Shown here piece by piece: positions 5,275-9,228 of a stretch of 9,228 bases of DNA; position 1 is the stretch's first letter, and every line of letters starts with the position of its first letter. The stretch is from an uncultured Faecalibacterium sp. GTDB taxonomy: Bacteria > Bacillota > Clostridia > Oscillospirales > Ruminococcaceae. The stretch is from NCBI GenBank assembly GCA_934525845.1, contig CAKSZS010000057.1:1-9228 (forward strand), read 5' to 3'. Made by a program: the position numbers and the translations under genes. The notes beneath the pieces are model-generated. The model searched no databases, was not told the DNA's origin, and saw only the letters and a list, made by a program, of their open reading frames with translations.

Positions 5275-6507
5275 TCAATACTGATTGCGGGCTTTCCTGC
5301 GCAGTTTGCGCCAGATGTTGAAGCAGGCCAGCGCCACCATGGCTGCCAGCAGCGACAGGAACAGCAGGCTGCTGCCGCCCTCATCGTAGCTCTTCATCTC
5401 GCTCCACTTCACGTCCAGTTCGCTGTTCACATCGTCGTTCAGGGCGGTGAACACCTTTTCCTTGGCGGCTTCCTCTTCCGGCGGATAGGCGATCTCGCTC
5501 TCCTTCAGCTCCTCGTCCAGCACCTCCCATACAGCGTGCATGGGGGTGGTGTAGCCGATGTACTCCGAGTTGGCCTTGCCGATATCGGTCTCGCACATGA
5601 AATTGATGAACATTTCGGCAGCTTCCTGGTGCTCGCTGGTGGCCGGAATGGCCATGCAGTCCACCGACAGCACACTGCCCTCTTCCGGGAAGACCCAGGC
5701 CAGATCCGGGTTATCGTCGATCATGGTGATGGCGTCGCCGGAGTAGTACACGCCAACGGCTGCCTCACCGCCGATCATTTTATCAAAGATCTCATCCATG
5801 ACGTAGGCCTGCACCAGCGGCTTCTGAGCCTTGAGTTCTTTCACCACCTCGTCCACTTCTTCCGTGGACTGGGGGTTGATGTCATGGCCGCTCTTGAAGG
5901 CCGCAATGGCGTAGGCATCGCGGCTGTTGTTGAACATCAGGATGTTGCCGGCATACTGGCTGTCCCACAGGTCCGCCCAGCTGGTAGGCGCTTTGTCCAC
6001 CATGGTCTTATTGTAGATGATGCCGGTGGTGCACAGCATATACGGCACCGTGTAGGCATTCTGCGGATCGTAATCCGGGTTCACATATTCTTCGTCGATC
6101 TTTTTGAAATTGGGAATGTTGTCATAGTTCAGGGGCTTGAGCATCCCTTCTGCGATCATCTTGGCCACCATGTAATCCGACGGGATCACCACATCGTAGT
6201 CCGCCGCACCGGATTTCAGTTTGGCATACATGGACTCGTTGGAGTCGAAGGTGGTGTAGTTCACCTTGATGCCGGTCAGCTTTTCAAAGGCGCTCACCAC
6301 ATCCACGCTGTCATCCGAGCCGTTGGAAATGTACTCGCCCCAGTTGTAGACGTTGATGGTCACATTCTGGCCCTTGAAGCGGGTCCAGTCGTAATCGTCC
6401 GACACCGCGACATCGTCTGTGACCTCGATGGTGCCCGCCGCAAAGGCCGGCATCGCACAGCCAAGCGTCAGGATCAGCGTCAGCAGCAGAACAGCAAAAC
6501 GTTTCAT
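5275..6507 (-). CDS. potD: Spermidine/putrescine-binding protein, C-terminally anchored
   Basis: This is the extracytoplasmic solute receptor that delivers polyamine to the PotB-PotC channel. The 410-residue protein has a signal peptide (Lys2-Arg3, hydrophobic 5-20, likely cleavage after AFA at 21-23). Family motifs are VYNWGEYI (53-60), VIPSDYMVAKM (108-118) and YYSGDA (254-259). Odd: Cys17 lies in LTLGC, which lacks Leu at the -3 lipobox position. Instead residues 379-398 form a hydrophobic helix followed by a very basic tail (WRKLRRKARNQY), so the protein looks anchored by its C terminus. Start ATG is preceded by GGAGG at 7 nt and shares one base with the potC stop (TGATG), implying translational coupling. 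Substrate follows from family and context; ligand choice among polyamines is uncertain. Confidence 0.93.
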   Translation of the reverse strand: MKRFAVLLLTLILTLGCAMPAFAAGTIEVTDDVAVSDDYDWTRFKGQNVTINVYNWGEYISNGSDDSVDVVSAFEKLTGIKVNYTTFDSNESMYAKLKSGAADYDVVIPSDYMVAKMIAEGMLKPLNYDNIPNFKKIDEEYVNPDYDPQNAYTVPYMLCTTGIIYNKTMVDKAPTSWADLWDSQYAGNILMFNNSRDAYAIAAFKSGHDINPQSTEEVDEVVKELKAQKPLVQAYVMDEIFDKMIGGEAAVGVYYSGDAITMIDDNPDLAWVFPEEGSVLSVDCMAIPATSEHQEAAEMFINFMCETDIGKANSEYIGYTTPMHAVWEVLDEELKESEIAYPPEEEAAKEKVFTALNDDVNSELDVKWSEMKSYDEGGSSLLFLSLLAAMVALACFNIWRKLRRKARNQY

Positions 6508-7352
6508 CACACGTCCTCCCCTCTCAATGCCCGCTGGTCACGGCGGTAATTGCGGCTTTCCATCGCGTTGGACGCCAGAATGATGCACAGGATCACCACG
6601 AACATGATGGTGGACAGCGCATAGATCTCCGGGCTGACCTTCTTGCGGGTCATGGAATAGATGGCGATGGGCAGCGTTTCCACAGTGCCGCAGTTGAAGT
6701 AGGAGATCATGAAGTCATCGATGGAGTAGGTCAGGCAGATCAGGAAAGCCGACAGGATGGCGGGGCTGATCTCCGGCAGGATGACCTTGAAGAAGGCCTG
6801 CTTGGGGTCGCAGCCCAGATCCAGCGCCGCTTCGTACAGCTTGATGTCCAGCTGCTTGAGCTTGGGGCTGACGTTGAAGATGACGTATGGCACGTTGAAT
6901 GCAATGTGCGCGATGAGCAGCGTCGGAAAGCCCATGATGGTATCCGGCAGCCAGGAGACGCCGTCCGCAAAGCGCTGGTAAGCCACGAACAGCAGCATCA
7001 GGGAGATGCCGGTAATGATCTCCGGGTTGACCACCGGGATATAGGTGATGTTGGTGACCAGCAGACGGCTCTTGCGGCTCATGGACGCGATGCCCAGAGA
7101 CGCCGCCGTGCCCAGAACCGTGGCAATGACCGCGGACAGCAGCGCCACCTCAAGAGATACCCACAGTGCGTGCAGAATGGACGCATTGTGGAACAGGCTG
7201 CTGTACCACTTCAGGGTAAACCCGGTGAACAGCGAATAGCCCTTGCTCTGATTGAAGCTGAATACGATCATGTAGGCAATGGGCAGGTACATGAAGCAGA
7301 AGAACAGGATGACGTAGACGCGCTGCATCAGGCGCAGATGTTTTGTTTTCAT
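6507..7352 (-). CDS. potC: Spermidine/putrescine ABC transporter permease
   Basis: One of two inner-membrane subunits that form the polyamine channel with PotB. The 281-residue protein has about six hydrophobic segments (roughly 12-33, 63-88, 104-125, 140-160, 197-212 and 243-261). The cytoplasmic EAA loop that docks on the ATPase is at 173-195, with YEAALDLG and ILPEI. SIDDFMISYF (210-219) is typical of PotC-type permeases and separates it from PotB. The ATG overlaps the potB stop by one base (TGATG), and GGAGG lies about 10 nt upstream inside potB. Its own stop overlaps potD in the same way, so potB, potC and potD should be made in step. Confidence 0.95.
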   Translation of the reverse strand: MKTKHLRLMQRVYVILFFCFMYLPIAYMIVFSFNQSKGYSLFTGFTLKWYSSLFHNASILHALWVSLEVALLSAVIATVLGTAASLGIASMSRKSRLLVTNITYIPVVNPEIITGISLMLLFVAYQRFADGVSWLPDTIMGFPTLLIAHIAFNVPYVIFNVSPKLKQLDIKLYEAALDLGCDPKQAFFKVILPEISPAILSAFLICLTYSIDDFMISYFNCGTVETLPIAIYSMTRKKVSPEIYALSTIMFVVILCIILASNAMESRNYRRDQRALRGEDV

Positions 7353-8167
7353 CAGGACACGCCCTCCATTTCATCTTCATCAAAGCTGGACGTAAAGCTC
7401 ATGCACAGCAGCACGATGATCATCAGCACCAGGCTCATGGCAGAACCGACGTTCAGGTTGTAGCTGTTGCCCAGGAACTGCATTTCGATCAGGTCACCGA
7501 TCAGCAGGTTGGAGCCGCCGCCCAGCATCCGGCTGATGACGAAAGTGGACACCGCCGGAACGAACACCATGGTGATGCCGGTGCTGATGCCGGGCACGCT
7601 CATGGGGATAAGCACCCGCAACAGGGTCTTGGTGGTGTTGGCCCCCAGATCCTGGGCGGCCTCCACAAGGCTCTGGTCGATCTTGGTCATGCTGGTGTAC
7701 AGCGGCAGGATCATATAAGGTACATAGTTGTACACCATGCCCAGCACCACTGCACCGGAGGTGTTCAGCATATTATAAGGGCCAAGACCAAAAACGCCCA
7801 GCACAGCATTCACCGGGCCGTTGATGCTGAGCAGGCCCATCCACGCATAGGTGCGCAGAAGGAAGTTCATCCACATGGGCAGCATGACCAGCATCAGCAT
7901 GATGTGCTGTTTGTTCACCCGCAGACGGGACAGGAAATAGCCCACCGGGAACGCCAGCACCAGGCAGACCACCGTGGCAATGAGCGCCAGCAGCAGGCTG
8001 CGGGCAAACACCGAGCCGTAGCCGCTGATGGAAGTCAGGTTGTCCAGCGTAAAATTCCCGCTGCCATCGGTGAACGCATAGTACACCACGATGAGCAGCG
8101 GCACCACCGTAAACAGCACCATCCATACAAAGTACGGATAGGCCAGCTTCTTATCATAAATCTTCAT
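7352..8167 (-). CDS. potB: Spermidine/putrescine ABC transporter permease
   Basis: The second channel subunit, pairing with PotC in the membrane. The 271-residue protein has an N-terminal helix (10-30), four further hydrophobic stretches (about 57-79, 88-113, 137-158 and 193-213) and a last one at 243-259. The EAA docking loop is at 168-190 (VEAAQDLG, then VLIPMS). MWMNFLLRTYAWMGLL (98-113) is characteristic of PotB-type permeases. The ATG lies 7 nt after the potA stop, with GGAGGGG overlapping the end of potA as ribosome binding site. The open frame extends 29 codons further into potA, but that extension is basic, lacks membrane character and is not expected in the family. Confidence 0.95.
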   Translation of the reverse strand: MKIYDKKLAYPYFVWMVLFTVVPLLIVVYYAFTDGSGNFTLDNLTSISGYGSVFARSLLLALIATVVCLVLAFPVGYFLSRLRVNKQHIMLMLVMLPMWMNFLLRTYAWMGLLSINGPVNAVLGVFGLGPYNMLNTSGAVVLGMVYNYVPYMILPLYTSMTKIDQSLVEAAQDLGANTTKTLLRVLIPMSVPGISTGITMVFVPAVSTFVISRMLGGGSNLLIGDLIEMQFLGNSYNLNVGSAMSLVLMIIVLLCMSFTSSFDEDEMEGVS

Positions 8168-8174
8168 TGCAGGC

Positions 8175-9221
<1,047 letters not shown>

Positions 9222-9228
9222 TTTTACT

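Overview
The window looks like chromosomal DNA from a GC-rich gut Clostridium relative. Faecalibacterium, Gemmiger or Subdoligranulum-type Oscillospiraceae is the best guess. The basis is strong GC bias at third codon positions, purine-rich Shine-Dalgarno sites (AGGAG, GAGAGG, GGAGG), many hairpin-plus-U-run terminators, a Firmicute-style potABCD operon and a clostridial-length nicotinate phosphoribosyltransferase. This is inference from style and protein character, not a database match. Every gene I can support is on the minus strand, so the region is best read from right to left.

From the right end, potA-potB-potC-potD (9221 to 5275) encode a complete spermidine/putrescine-type ABC importer. 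The genes are packed into an operon, with a 7-nt gap and then two one-base TGATG stop/start overlaps. A strong intrinsic terminator follows potD, and an acyl-ACP thioesterase gene starts only 17 nt beyond it (5219 to 4494).

Next comes a 515-bp stretch without a protein gene (3979-4493). Its right half holds a phased A-tract promoter on the minus strand. That promoter is followed by a strongly foldable segment of about 180 nt ending at an intrinsic terminator, which I read as an undescribed small RNA. Its left half is the upstream region of guaB.

guaB (3978 to 2464) encodes an IMP dehydrogenase of the divergent type known from Tritrichomonas foetus. It ends at a good terminator. A separate promoter with a 16-bp perfect palindrome at its start site, and a leader with two mutually exclusive hairpins, precedes pncB (2216 to 699). 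IMP dehydrogenase uses NAD+ and PncB salvages nicotinate into NAD, but the two genes appear to be separate transcription units.

The left end has a near-consensus promoter just past pncB, a structured leader of about 180 nt, and a tRNA-Leu(UAA) gene with its terminator. The first 373 bases are 2.5 tandem copies of a 149-bp unit. It is packed with terminator-like hairpins and segments that resemble tRNA 3' ends on the plus strand. No transposase, integrase, CRISPR array or phage gene is visible.
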